The translations under genes were made by a program, and so were the position numbers. This document shows positions 29,187-38,806 of a stretch of DNA of 64,000 bases, in pieces. Origin of the DNA: Hericium rajendrae. Its lineage: Eukaryota > Basidiomycota > Agaricomycetes > Russulales > Hericiaceae. Positions within the stretch are counted from its first letter, which is position 1. Each line of letters starts with the position of its first letter. The stretch covers positions 372,001 to 436,000 of the forward strand of contig JAVRDV010000016.1 in assembly GCA_033439255.1 (NCBI GenBank), written 5' to 3'. The notes under the pieces are model-generated. The model was given only the letters and a program-made list of their open reading frames with translations. It was not told the DNA's origin and did no database searches.

Positions 29187-30472
29187 TTAGGCGAGGAAGA
29201 CAACGGAGAACGCGACGCCGGCGAGCGAGGCGATGGCGGAGACGGCGAGGGACGCCGCGCCGCTGGTGTTGCCGTTGGTACCGGTCGGGGACGCACTGCC
29301 CGCAGAGCCGGAGCGGGAGGCCGCGGCACTGCCGCTCGACCCCGCAGTGTTCGAGCCGGTGGCACTGGCGCCAGAGGAGGTCAGACTGGCCGAGCCGGTG
29401 GGCTGCGCGAGATCGGTGTAGATCTCAGACGACTGGTAGGTGATGCAGTTGGAGCTCGACGGCGTGGTGACGGTGAAAGGAAGGGTCGTGATGGGGCCGA
29501 GCGACTCGTCGGGCTGCGAGTAGGTGATGGTCTGGCCGTTGGACGTGTAGACACCGGGGAGATCCTTGAGCGCACCGTCGCAGACCTCGAAGGTACCGCT
29601 CTGGGCGTTGTTGGGCGAGTTCACAGCACAGCCGAGACGGTCGAGCGTGTTGCGGCAGTAGCCACTAGGGTTGGTGCCGCTGTCGGGGCAGATGGTGAAG
29701 CAGAACCCGCCGCCGCCAATGAAGCTGTTCCACTCGGTGATCTGGTCAAAGGTGCTGTTGGAGGTCTGGAGCGAGTTGGAGTACACGAGACCACCAATGG
29801 GGTTACCACGCTGTCAGGACGCCGTGAGCAAACTGGCGAAGGCAGTGCAAAAATAACACGCTTACGAGATCCTGACCGTGGGGGTCGAGCTCACCACCAA
29901 AGTCATCGCTCTGCAGGTTGAACAGGGTCTGGTCGATGAAACCAGCGAACTGCCAGTACTGCGCGGTCTTGATGAGCTGGACACCCTTGAGCGCGCCCGC
30001 GGGGATGATGCGGGTACCACGGCCCTTCTTGGTGCACCACGCAACCTCCTCACCCTCGGTATCGGCGATGGTGGAGTTGGGCTTGGAAGGTGCCCACAAG
30101 CAGAAGTCTGATATCGACAAACGTGTTTAACACATGTGTAGTAAACCGCACAAATCACACTGACCGTCAATGTGGTTCATAAACGCGGTCTGGCAAAGAG
30201 AGTCGGATCCTTCGGTGGTGGAGTTACATTGGTTGTAGCCAAATTGGGGGCCACGACCGAACGTGTCGGTGTCGGCCTGGTACGGCTGAAAATGGCCAAA
30301 AGATGATTTTGAGCACGACAGCATTCAACAAAAGCGGGAAATCACTTACGACACCAGAGGGGTATGAAAAATGCTTGTTGGCAAGGGGGGTAGCGGGGAA
30401 CTGCACGGACTGGGCAGCGACGTAGGTGGAGGAGGCGACAGCCAAAAGAGCGGAAAGAGTGTAGCGTGCCAT
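29187..30472 (-). CDS. GPI-anchored surface protein, macrofage-activating-glycoprotein-like
   Basis: A secreted, probably GPI-anchored cell-wall protein of a family common in mushrooms and often annotated as macrofage activating glycoprotein; its function is unknown. The start at 30472 gives the signal peptide MARYTLSALLAVASSTYVAAQ. The mature part (FGYNQCNSTTEGSDSLCQ, FCLWAPSKPNSTIAD, AWCTKKGRGTRIIP) is Cys-rich with several Asn-glycosylation sites. The conserved QYWQFAGFIDQTLFN ... GGELDPHGQDL block precedes an intron (about 29810-29870). The next exon holds IGGLVYSN and FIGGGGFCFTICPD, with paired cysteines. The C-terminus is a Ser/Thr/Gly-rich stalk (about 29250-29400) followed by the hydrophobic tail SLAGVAFSVVFLA, the usual GPI-attachment layout. 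At least three introns lie in the 5' half. The gene is divergent from the HMG-box gene. Confidence 0.88.
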
Positions 30473-30770
30473 TGCAACGGCGGGTAGGGCGAAAGAGAAG
30501 GAGGACAGGAGAGGGAGCAAAGCAGAAGGATGGGAGAAAACACGAAGGGCCGCGATGATCCTAAATAGCGCACAACTCGGCCTTCTCCTCCCGCCAACAC
30601 CGCCTATTTTTAGCCACGCGACATGATGCTGCGCACGGACCTTCACGTGACCCCGTCGCGTCGCGTCCTTTGTTGAACGCGTTCCTTTCAAACCCCGCTG
30701 CCAGTCCTTATTAGGAGCCGACCTTCGTTCCAGGCTTTCAACTTCATTCTCCTCTCTACATTTCCCCACA
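30473..30770. promoter_or_regulatory. Bidirectional promoter between surface protein and HMG-box gene
   Basis: 298 bp separate the divergent start codons at 30472 (minus) and 30771 (plus). On the HMG side a pyrimidine-rich leader (ttcattctcctctctacattt, about 30742-30762) precedes ACAATGG at the start codon. On the minus side, CT-rich sequence at about 30480-30535 leads into the surface-protein start. No clear TATA box was found. Confidence 0.45.
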
Positions 30771-31252
30771 ATGGCCAAAACTGCGACTGGTATGTCCGTC
30801 TCTCCTTTTCGGCTCTTATCCCGCGCTCACTGCGTGCTGCCCAGAAACTACCACCAAGTCCGCGACGCGTCGCGCCACTACCAAGACGTCAAAAGATGGT
30901 CCGTCCCCTTTCATGTCCCTCTGCGCCACCCTAACACGTCCACAGGCAAAGCAAAAACCAAACGCGCGCCAAGCGCATACAACCTCTTCGTGAAGGCAAA
31001 CATGAAGACTTGGCTTGCCGAGCACCCGGGCCAGCCTGTCAAGGAGGCCATGGCGGAGGTCCGTCTTTCTTTTTGCCTGTTCTTGCGCAGAGGCTCATGT
31101 ATGCGCCCGAACAGATTGGCAGCATGTGGAAGGATGCACCCGAGAACCCAAAGCGCGGCAAGGATACCGAGGCCAAGGCCAAGAAACCAAGCTCGAAGAA
31201 AAAGGCCGCGTCGGTAGAGCCGCCCCAAGTCGAGCCAAGCAGCGACGATTGA
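30771..31252 (+). CDS. Small HMG-box-like chromatin protein (107 residues)
   Basis: A small basic protein, probably a DNA-bending chromatin component in the nucleus. Four exons join as MAKTATETTTKSATRRATTK, then TSKDGKAKTKRAPSAYNLF (introns near 30791-30842, 30898-30945 and 31059-31108), then VKANMKTWLAEHPGQPVKEA and MAEIGSMWKDAPENPKRGK. The PSAYNLFVKAN ... IGSMWKD pattern is that of HMG-box helices 1 and 2. The third helix, normally about 25 residues, is replaced by a short Lys-rich stretch (EAKAKKPSSKKKAAS) and an acidic end PSSDD. The box is therefore incomplete compared with Nhp6/HMGB, unless an alternative splice extends it; the stop at 31250-31252 directly follows the tail. The divergent neighbour is the surface-protein gene. 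Confidence 0.82.
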
Positions 31253-31866
31253 CCGTCAGTCTCGCCCCACTTCACTGCATATATGCGTGCTCTAACTGCG
31301 TTTACTGGCAGGTTCGACGCTGGCCGTGTATTCTGATCCCTGTCTGTCGCATTCTTATTGTTTCATACTCGTTGCGAGCCTGTCGTCGGCACTGTATAAT
31401 ATTATCGTGCTTCTTGCCATCTAATGCATTTTCCGTGATGCCCCTTGCCTATTCCTTGGTTCAGCCGCAGCGTAGCTTCTGAGTTCGACGCGCATCTGCT
31501 GGCAACGCGGCTACGAATGTGAATAACATGCGTGCAGGGCGCCGTATTGATACCCACTGAATCGCCCCTGCCAGCATGTTATTGCCTGTCTCTGTACGTG
31601 TATCTTGGGTCTCATTATAACTTGTCGTTCCTTCAGACATAGTCAGAAACTGAACGCAGATGTCGTCGCGCTCAGCTCCAATAGGGGCGCGCTGGTCACG
31701 TGAACACTATTACCAATCATGTGACACTGATTAAGTGGCGACGGCCCCAGCATCGCAGCCCTTGTCTTCGACGCCGACGTCGTCTATCGTGTCTCACTAC
31801 CTCCACCTCCACAACACCGACGACACACCCCAAACCTAATAGCATCACCCATCTGCGTGACATACC
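31253..31866. other. Intergenic region upstream of TFG2
   Basis: 614 bp holding the HMG gene 3' end and the TFG2 promoter. The 60 bp before the ATG is CA-rich. A GTCACGTGAACAC element (about 31695-31707) contains the CACGTG E-box palindrome and could be a promoter site for TFG2; this is inference from the motif only. Confidence 0.4.
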
Positions 31867-32963
31867 ATGGACGACATCTTGCTCGAAGACGAGAAAAAGC
31901 CGTTCGACGCCTTCGGTCCCGAGGACGAATCGCAGCCCGACCCGGACGAGCAGATCATGCTCGAGTCCGGAAACGGGCGCGTCTGGCTCGTCAAAGTACG
32001 CGTCCCCCTTCCTCCCCCTCTATGCTCCTAACTCCCCGGCCCAGATCCCGCGCTTCCTGATGGAGCGCTGGTCCGCCGTTGACGCGGAGGGCGTCCCGCT
32101 CGCGACGATCCGCATCTACGACCAGACGGCACCGGGCCAGCCGCCGCGCATCTTCGTGCAGATCCCGAACGACGGCGACGGCGGCCCGCCGGACACGTAC
32201 GAGATGGACATGCTCAACCAGGACGTGCCGAACCAGATCGTCGTCGCGGAGCGCGAGACCGCGCCCGGGAGCCGCGCGCGCACGACGATCATGACCGGCA
32301 AGGTCAAGCACGAGTGCAATCTGCGCCCGAGCTTCAGCGAGGCGTATCGGGCGCGGATGAAGGAGCGCTCGAGGACGGCGAATACGCCGCAGAGGCAGAT
32401 TCGCATGATCGAGGAGGCGGTCGCGGGCGGGCGGGGCGGCATCAATCGTCTCAGCAGCGGCGTCACTGCCGCCGCTGGGTTCGCGGAGCAGCTTGTGAGT
32501 CCCCGCGCGCTCGTGTTTGCGGTGATGCATGCTGACGCACGCTGTAGAAGGCGAAGCCGAAGGTGGCCAAGGGTGCGTTCGAGCGCATGGCGCGGATGCC
32601 GCGCAACCAGCTGCTCGACCTGCTCTTCGGGCTGTACCGCGAGCGCGAGCATTGGCCGATCAAGGTGTTGCGCGAGCGCACGCAGCAGCCGGAGGTGTAC
32701 CTCAAGGAGGTGCTCAGCGAGATTGCGTTCCTGCACCGCAGCGGCGAGTTCAACGGGATGTGGGAGCTCAAGGAGGTGTTCAAGGAGAACCTTGCGGTGC
32801 GTGGTTTGTTTGTATGTCGATGGGTGGGATGTGCTGATGCGTTGGGCAGGCGAAGGCGGAAGGGGCGCATATCAAGGTCCCGGAATCAGAGGAACCGTCC
32901 TTGCAGGAATTGGAGGAGTATGAGGAAGAAGAAGAAGACGAGGAGATGGAGGAGGTCTCATAG
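31867..32963 (+). CDS. TFG2: General transcription factor TFIIF subunit beta (Tfg2/RAP30)
   Basis: The small TFIIF subunit binds RNA polymerase II and helps it enter the preinitiation complex. The start at 31867 gives MDDILLEDEKKPFDAFGPED. Exon 1 ends GRVWLVK, the usual start of the TFIIF-beta dimerisation domain, and a short intron (about 31996-32042) leads to IPRFLMERWSAVD. The dimerisation domain continues to TGKVKHECNLRPSFSEAYRA. After an intron at about 32494-32548 the C-terminal winged-helix domain is clear: RNQLLDLLFGLYREREHWPI then LRERTQQPEVYLKEVL and EIAFLHRSGEFNGMWELK. An acidic tail (EELEEYEEEEEDEEMEEV-like, after another intron near 32796-32850) ends at 32961-32963. Length and domain order are normal. 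Confidence 0.95.
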
Positions 32964-33520
32964 CACATTCTGTGGGGATGTTATACGTGGTTTCTGTATT
33001 TATATGTCTTTCTGTTCTTTCATGATCCGCACTACTGTATCTACCACATGCAAAGATTCGTTTACTTCGGGCTTGCATGAAATGGTGTGAGAGTTTACCG
33101 CGTTGTCGACTTGCCGAGTATTGTGGGCGTCTATGATGGACACGGGCGCTTGAGACACTCGCTTTCCCTTTGTTCCTGTCATGGATCACAATAGTCTCTC
33201 TTCAAAGCGACTGTACCACACATACCATCACAACAGCATACCCTGATCAAGGATACCTTGTATTTCTTTGACATTCCGCCCTTGCGACAGGCAGTTGTGA
33301 GTCAGTGAAGTCGCGCTCGGAGCCGCCACTTTGCCCGCTTTGAAGGCCGGTCACAGCGACGACAATTATTGTTTCAAAGCGACGACGACGAACCCATTTA
33401 ATATCTCCTCCTCTTCTCATTCTTTTGTGTAACCACCCACAGACCGTCCTTCTAGACGTGTAAAAGGACTATACCGTGTACAGCACCAGCACCACCCCAC
33501 CCTGCGCGCAAGCAACCCCC
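32964..33520. other. Intergenic region upstream of the repeat-rich gene
   Basis: 557 bp. The last 60 bp before the ATG at 33521 is CACCA-rich. Nothing else was seen. Confidence 0.4.
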
Positions 33521-34060
33521 ATGTCCGCGAATCGTCCCGCGTCCGCACATTCCCCCAACGACAGCCGCCAGCGACCCGGAGGCCTCCCTCCTGCGAGTCC
33601 GAGCGCAAACGTCCGCGGTGTAACGCGTACGTTCTCATTTGTCTTTTGACGCGCACATGCTCGTCCTTAACGATGTGCGCAGCATCGCCGGCAGCCGCAC
33701 AGGCCACCCCCGTGTCCGCGCCCGCACATGCCCGCACCGATAGCCGCCAGCGGTCCGGAGGCCCTCCTTCTGCGAGCCCGAGCGCAAACGTCCGCGGTGT
33801 CACGCGTACGTTCTGATTTGCCTTCATACGTGCGCATGCTTGTTCTTAATGATGTGCGCAGCATCGCCGGCAGCCGCACAGGTCACCCCCATGTCCGCGC
33901 CCGCACATGCCCGCACCGACAGCCGCCAGCGATCCGGAGGCCCTCCTGCAAGCCCGAGCGCAAACGTCCGCGGTGTCACGCGTACGTTCTGATTTGCCTT
34001 TATGCGCGCGCAGGCTTGTTCTTAACGATGCGCGCAGCATCGCCGGCAGCCGCTGCATTG
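33521..34060 (+). repeat. Tandemly duplicated exon-intron units
   Basis: Exons at 33521-33626, 33683-33805, 33862-33981 and the start of the exon at 34038 are copies of one another. They are separated by three introns at 33627-33682, 33806-33861 and 33982-34037. All three introns are 56 nt, all begin GTACGTTCT, all end CGCAG and all are phase 1. Exons 2 (123 nt) and 3 (120 nt) differ by a few substitutions and one codon. Confidence 0.9.
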
Positions 34061-37000
34061 CAGACGCCGTCCAGCGCGTTCAGCATAAGTGTCGCGCCAG
34101 GGCCATACCACGCTCCGCCACCCTCGCCCACCGTGCCCGCGCCCGGCCCTCCACCCGGTGCATTGCATCCCAGTGCGTCTCAGCCTCATGCATCCCAACT
34201 CGCTGCATCCCAACTCGCTGCATCCCAACTCGCTGCATCCCAACTCGCTGCATCCCAACTCGGTGCGTCCCAATTCGGTGCGTCCCAGCCCCGTACGTCC
34301 CAGCCCCGTCCCCGTACGCGCGCACACTGACGCCTCTCCCAGCGCCCGCGCCCGCGCCACCCGCGCCGCCTCCCTACGCGCCCCCAAACGCAAATTGGGT
34401 GCACGTGCGCGCCAACCCCGCCGACGCGCTCCCGGACATCCTCGTCCCCGACCCGGGGGATCCCGCGCGGCCATTTAACTACCGCAGCGTTACGTGTCTG
34501 CCGGAGTACGCGCATGTGTCGTTTGAGGTGCGTGTGTGTTTTTTTGGGAAAGGTGGGCGTGGGCTGATGGGGTTGTAGGAATTGCGATTGGTGTGGTATG
34601 CGCAGGAGGGTCGGTCGAAGCAGCAGCAGCAGCCGGCCCAGCCTCAACAAGCGCTTCAACAGCGTTTTCAACTGGCCCCGCAGCGTTTTCAACTGGTCCC
34701 GCAGCGTTTCCAACTGCCCCAGCAGCCACCACAGCCACCACAGCACTACCATTGGGACACTGTCGAGGTGTGTATTGATACAGGCTGGTATGAATACCAT
34801 GTAAAGAAGATATCTACAGGGACAGCGTTTATGGCAGCACGCCCCCACAGGTAGTGCAGCGAGTATCCCAACCCTCCCATCGCGGCCTGCACAACCTCCT
34901 CAGGCTCAGCAGCAGCAACAGCCGCTGCCTCAGCAGCCGACCCAGCCCCAGCAAGTGCTCCAACGGCAGCCGCAGCCGTTTCAACAGCTCCAGCAGCCGT
35001 TTCAGCATCCGTTTCAACAGCCCCAGCAGCCACAACAACCACAACAGAACTACCATGGGAACACTCCAGAGGTGTGTATTGTCACAGACTGGTATAGATA
35101 CCGAGTACAGAATATATCTACAGGGACAGCGTCTAAGGCAGCACGTCGCCTCCAATGGTAGTGCAGCCAGTATCGCGACGCTCCCATCGCAGCCTGTACA
35201 ACCTCCCACCCCCGGTAGGCTGCAGTACCTCGCCCCCAATGGAATAGCCAGCATCTCGACGCTTGTACCGTCACCTGTACAACCGCCCCAGCCCGTACAA
35301 CCTCCCGCATCGGGTACGTCTTCGTTTTCTTTTCCATGCGATTGCACTTCCTGACCCGAACGCGAAGTTGGCCTCGTGATCCTGCCGTCGGGAAATGTGT
35401 GCACGCTGGCAGATATTGTTGAAATCCAGAAGCAAGTCATGGAGGGTCTGGGTACGAAGCAACGTTCTTCCTCAGCGATTGAGCTTGACGGGTTTCTTGC
35501 AGAGCTCCTCCGTGAACCTGCACCGGCGGACCAAGAAGCTGAGACTGCCGACAGTGGTATGTGCATGCTGTATCATTCCTCAGATACAAGTTCACAGGAT
35601 TATTGTGGATGTAGACGATGACGAGAGGTCGCCTTCACCCCCTCCTCGTCGCAAGCACAGGCACAGAGACAAGCGAAGTTCGGACAAACTGAAGCACCGC
35701 GTCAAGCGCATAGAGAAGATGCTCGACAGACTGCTGTTGGGTATGTCTCCGTCGGCACATTGGAAACCCGATACTTACGAGGTCTATAGAGTCAGAAACG
35801 ACGGACACGCCGTCGCCTTCAATTAAGGAGGAAGCTGCCTCAACCTCAGCTCTACCCAAGGACGAACCAGCGCCGCTTCTGCACGAAGCCGTGCCCCGAG
35901 AGCAAAACTTGGAGGACGAGAGCTCCAAGGCCCCCACGCGAGATGACGTCTTCTCCCTGATCGCGCTGCATGGGGAGCCGCTCACCACATCTGAGCATGA
36001 CGGGCCACCAACCCGCACTAGAGATCCGTCCTCCATCTCCAGCACGTTCGCGTCCATCATCGAGTTCACGCGTTGCCCGGAGGTGCGGCAGTTCCTCGAG
36101 CGTGCGGCGCGCTTCCCAGGCCTGCGAAGCACGCAGTTGTTCAACTTTCCGTGGGTGCTGGACAATCTATTCGACGTGCACGGCGGGGTGGGTGTCTCCA
36201 TCTACTACACGAGGCGCATCTGACATGTCTCCGCCTAGATCCTTATGTACTGGCTCGACCAAAGCCTCGACCTGATGCAGACACTCGTCTCGTCAGGCTC
36301 TTCGCTCGAAGTTTGGGACGCGTCCCTACTCCACAAGATTGACACCGTTTACTGCGACACGCTCCGCCCTGCAATCGGGCACGACGGCCGCCCAGACGAC
36401 GAGCTCAAGGCGGCGTGGAGGACGTACCGCCACGGCGTACTGCTTTGCCTCACCGAACACGCCCCACCATTCGACGCGGCGCGCGCCCGCGCGCTGCTCC
36501 CCGCAGAAGCGGAGCCGTTCGTAGTGCCGATCTTGACGGCGTCGTTCGTCCATGACTTCAATGACATGTGGTGCAGCGTGGACATCGCGCTAAAGGAGGT
36601 GAGCCGCGCTGCCCTGCCTCCGCCGTGGGCCGCGCTGACGCATGCAGATCGCGCGGTGGTTCGAGCCCTTCATCGACTACGGCCCCGATTACCACCGCCG
36701 CCAACCATTCCACGACGCAACGCTGACCATCGCGCGACACATCCGCGCAGACACAGCGCTCGCCGATCCCGAGCAGGCCGTCACACTGGTGCGCCCGCCG
36801 CCCATGCCTCCTGCTCTGCTCAACTGACATCATGTAGCTGTGGACGTTCCTCCGCCGCGAGCGCGCGTGCTTCCTCGCGGTCCTGCGCGCCAAGATGCAA
36901 CACGCCGCGGCACCGCATGCCGCGCTGCGCAGCCAGCCCGTGCTGCCCGCGCGCGACGCACACCCGACACTACGCAGCCTCCTCGCCTCGCCGCCCGCGC

Positions 37001-37227
37001 TCGCGGCCGCGATGGAGCTGCGCGCGCTCGACGCGACGCAGTGGGCGTGGGCGGACACGGACTGGGGCGTGCGGCTCGCGGGCGCGCTGCGCGAGGCGGC
37101 GCTCGTGCGCGCGTACCGGCCTGCGCTGCTCAAGATCCCGCAGGTGGAGTATATCCGTGGCGCAGTGCTCGCTGCGTGCCAGCGGAGCGCGTTCTGGGAC
37201 GGCTTGGAGGCGGGAGCGGACTCGTGA
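33521..37227 (+). CDS. Unrecognised repeat-rich protein, possibly nucleoporin-like
   Basis: I do not recognise the whole protein. It opens MSANRPASAHSPNDSRQRPG at 33521, followed by tandem copies of an exon of about 41 residues (SPAAAQATPVSAPAHARTDS ...), ASQLA pentapeptide repeats, then a unique segment NWVHVRANPADALPDILVPD with RSVTCLPEYAHVSFEELRL. The CLPEY ... SFEELR pattern weakly recalls the EELR motif of plant/fungal Nup98-type nucleoporins. A Gln/Pro-rich middle has three QRFQLxP repeats and two to three copies of a GQRLxQH ... GSAASIxTLPS unit. The 3' half is unique: GLVILPSGNVCTLADIVEIQ, a basic stretch RRKHRHRDKRSSDKLKHRVK, then a helical domain (about 36010-37200, with RSTQLFNFPWVLDNLF, WTFLRRERACFLAVL and RALDATQWAWADTDWGVRLA) ending at 37225-37227. 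Many short introns interrupt it. It has no signal peptide or membrane segment. Some middle splice joins are uncertain. Confidence 0.7.
34190..34309 (+). repeat. 15-bp minisatellite encoding ASQLA-type repeats
   Basis: Eight consecutive 15-bp units of the form GCATCCCAACTCGCT; the first four are identical and the last four are progressively diverged (CGGT, then CAATTCGGT, then CAGCCCCGT). In the coding frame they give ASQLA, ASQLG, ASQFG and ASQPR. The diverged unit at about 34293 creates a GTACGT splice donor. Confidence 0.92.
34735..35260 (+). repeat. About 304-bp exon-intron duplication, 2-3 copies
   Basis: The stretch from TACCATTGGGACAC through GAGGTGTGTATTG (34765) and ATATCTACAGGGACAGCG to CCTGCACAACCTCC (34899) reappears at 35053-35207 with the same exon/intron order, about 304 bp later. 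A third, partial copy of the coding end (CCCCCAATGGAATAGCCAG ...) follows at about 35225-35285. The repeated protein unit is GQRLxQH ... GSAASIxTLPSxPxQPP. Confidence 0.85.
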
Positions 37228-37357
37228 AGTTGCGTGGTGATGGATTGTATTGGTAGATAGTGATATGAATAATGTAGTATAATATGAGATGTCAGTGAGA
37301 CTGCCTTTTTTACCTTTCTACTTCTGGCTGCCATCAGGCAAACAAGATGCTCCGACC

Positions 37358-38806
37358 CTAAGCGGCGTCGTCGAGAATGGCACCGGCCGTCTGGTCGCGC
37401 ACGCCCTTCAAAAACCGCACGAGCTCCGTCCCGCCCGTGCCCCGCAGCGGCGACGCCTCCGGCTGCTGCTGCTCAGCCGGGTCCCTGCCCGAGCCCTGCC
37501 CAAAGCGGCGCGCCGGCACGACGATGTACATCGTCACGATGCGCATGTGCGCGTCGCGGAAGCGCTTGAGCGCCTGCACGGCGGCGTTGTACGCGGCGCG
37601 CAGCTCCGCGTCGCCGGCGTCCTCGACGGCCGCGCGCAGCGGGCGCGGGTCGGCCGCGAGGTGGCGCAGGAACGCGCGGTGGTGGCGCGGCATGTAGGCC
37701 TGCATGCGCGCGAGGAAGGAGCCCTGCGCGGTGCCCGCGCGCCCGCTGAGCGCGTCCGCGTGCGAGTACGCGCTGACGCCGAGGAAGATGTCGAGCGCGT
37801 GCACGAGCGCGCTCTGTGCTGCGCTCGGGCCGGACAGCTCGCTCGGCGGCGCGAGCTCCGGGTGTGCGGCGAGGCCGTCGAAGACCCACTTCTGCTTCTG
37901 CGCGCCCGAGTCGGCGCCGCAGAACCACGGGCGGATGGTGCGGTAGAAGGTGTCGGGGTCGCAGCCGGCGCGGACGCTGAGGAGGAGGGTCTGCAGGTCG
38001 TCGATGATGGGTGCGAGGGCGAGGAGGTAGCGCGTGATGCGGCGGCGGGCGAGGGCGTCGCCGACGAAGAGCTCGTCCATCGTTGCGCGCATGATGTCGA
38101 GCGCGGCGACGCCGCGCAGCTCCATGCGCGCGCTGGTGAGGTAGAAGGCCTCCTCGTCGGGCGTGCCGCTGAAGAGCGTGAGGGCGCGCAGGTTGTCGGG
38201 CGACGGCGGGGTCTGCGCGGAGGGCTGCTTGAGCGCCCAGTTGTAGAGGACGTCGTCGGAGTAGGTGACGACGGGCGGGAGCTGGAGCTGCACGCAGATC
38301 TGGAGGAGGGGGATGGTGATCGGGGCGGGGATGTGGATGTCGGCGTCGGAGGGCGGGAGGGAGTGGATGTAGAAGTGCATGAGCCATGCTAGGACGTGGT
38401 GCGCCCGTCGCAGCAGCAGCTCGGACTGCATCAGATCCGTAGTGGGTATTGTAAGAAGCTATTTACGATGCAATCAGGACGTTGTAGACGCGGAACAACG
38501 GATATAGCCTACCTCGCGAACACGGGCCCGCCATGATTCGGACGTTTCCTTCTCTACATCCGTGATGTCAGGCTTGCTTCCGAGCTGCAGACTCTGCGCC
38601 TGCGCTTCATCGAGAAGCACCTCCCAGGGTTCAGATAGCTCTGGCAGGCGCGTCATAGGGGGTTCAGGCGGCATGAAACCCGTCCGGGTATCGACATCGT
38701 AATCGTGGGCGGCAAGGGTGGTGGTGTCGACCACTCCCGCCGGCGGACCGTCAACGGTGTCCGGGCGTGGCTGGGACAGGAAATGGCTAGGCAACAGCAA
38801 GTCCAT
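37358..38806 (-). CDS. IDO: Indoleamine 2,3-dioxygenase
   Basis: A haem enzyme that opens the indole ring of tryptophan to N-formylkynurenine, the first step of the kynurenine/NAD route. The start at 38806 gives MDLLLPSHFLSQPRPDTVDG. Exon 1 runs to about 38516 (ETSESWRARVRE), and one intron of roughly 85 nt ends gatgcag. Exon 2 starts SELLLRRAHHVLAWLMHFYI and is open to 37358. The family blocks are visible: IPAPITIPLLQICVQLQLPP with TYSDDVLYNW, ARMELRGVAALDIM, and YMPRHHRAFLRHL. The last carries the proximal haem-ligand His in the HRxFL motif. The C-terminal GTGGTELVRFLKGVRDQTAG is strongly conserved. Fungi often have several IDO copies; which subtype this is cannot be told by eye. The gene is convergent with the repeat-rich gene, 130 bp away. 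Confidence 0.95.
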
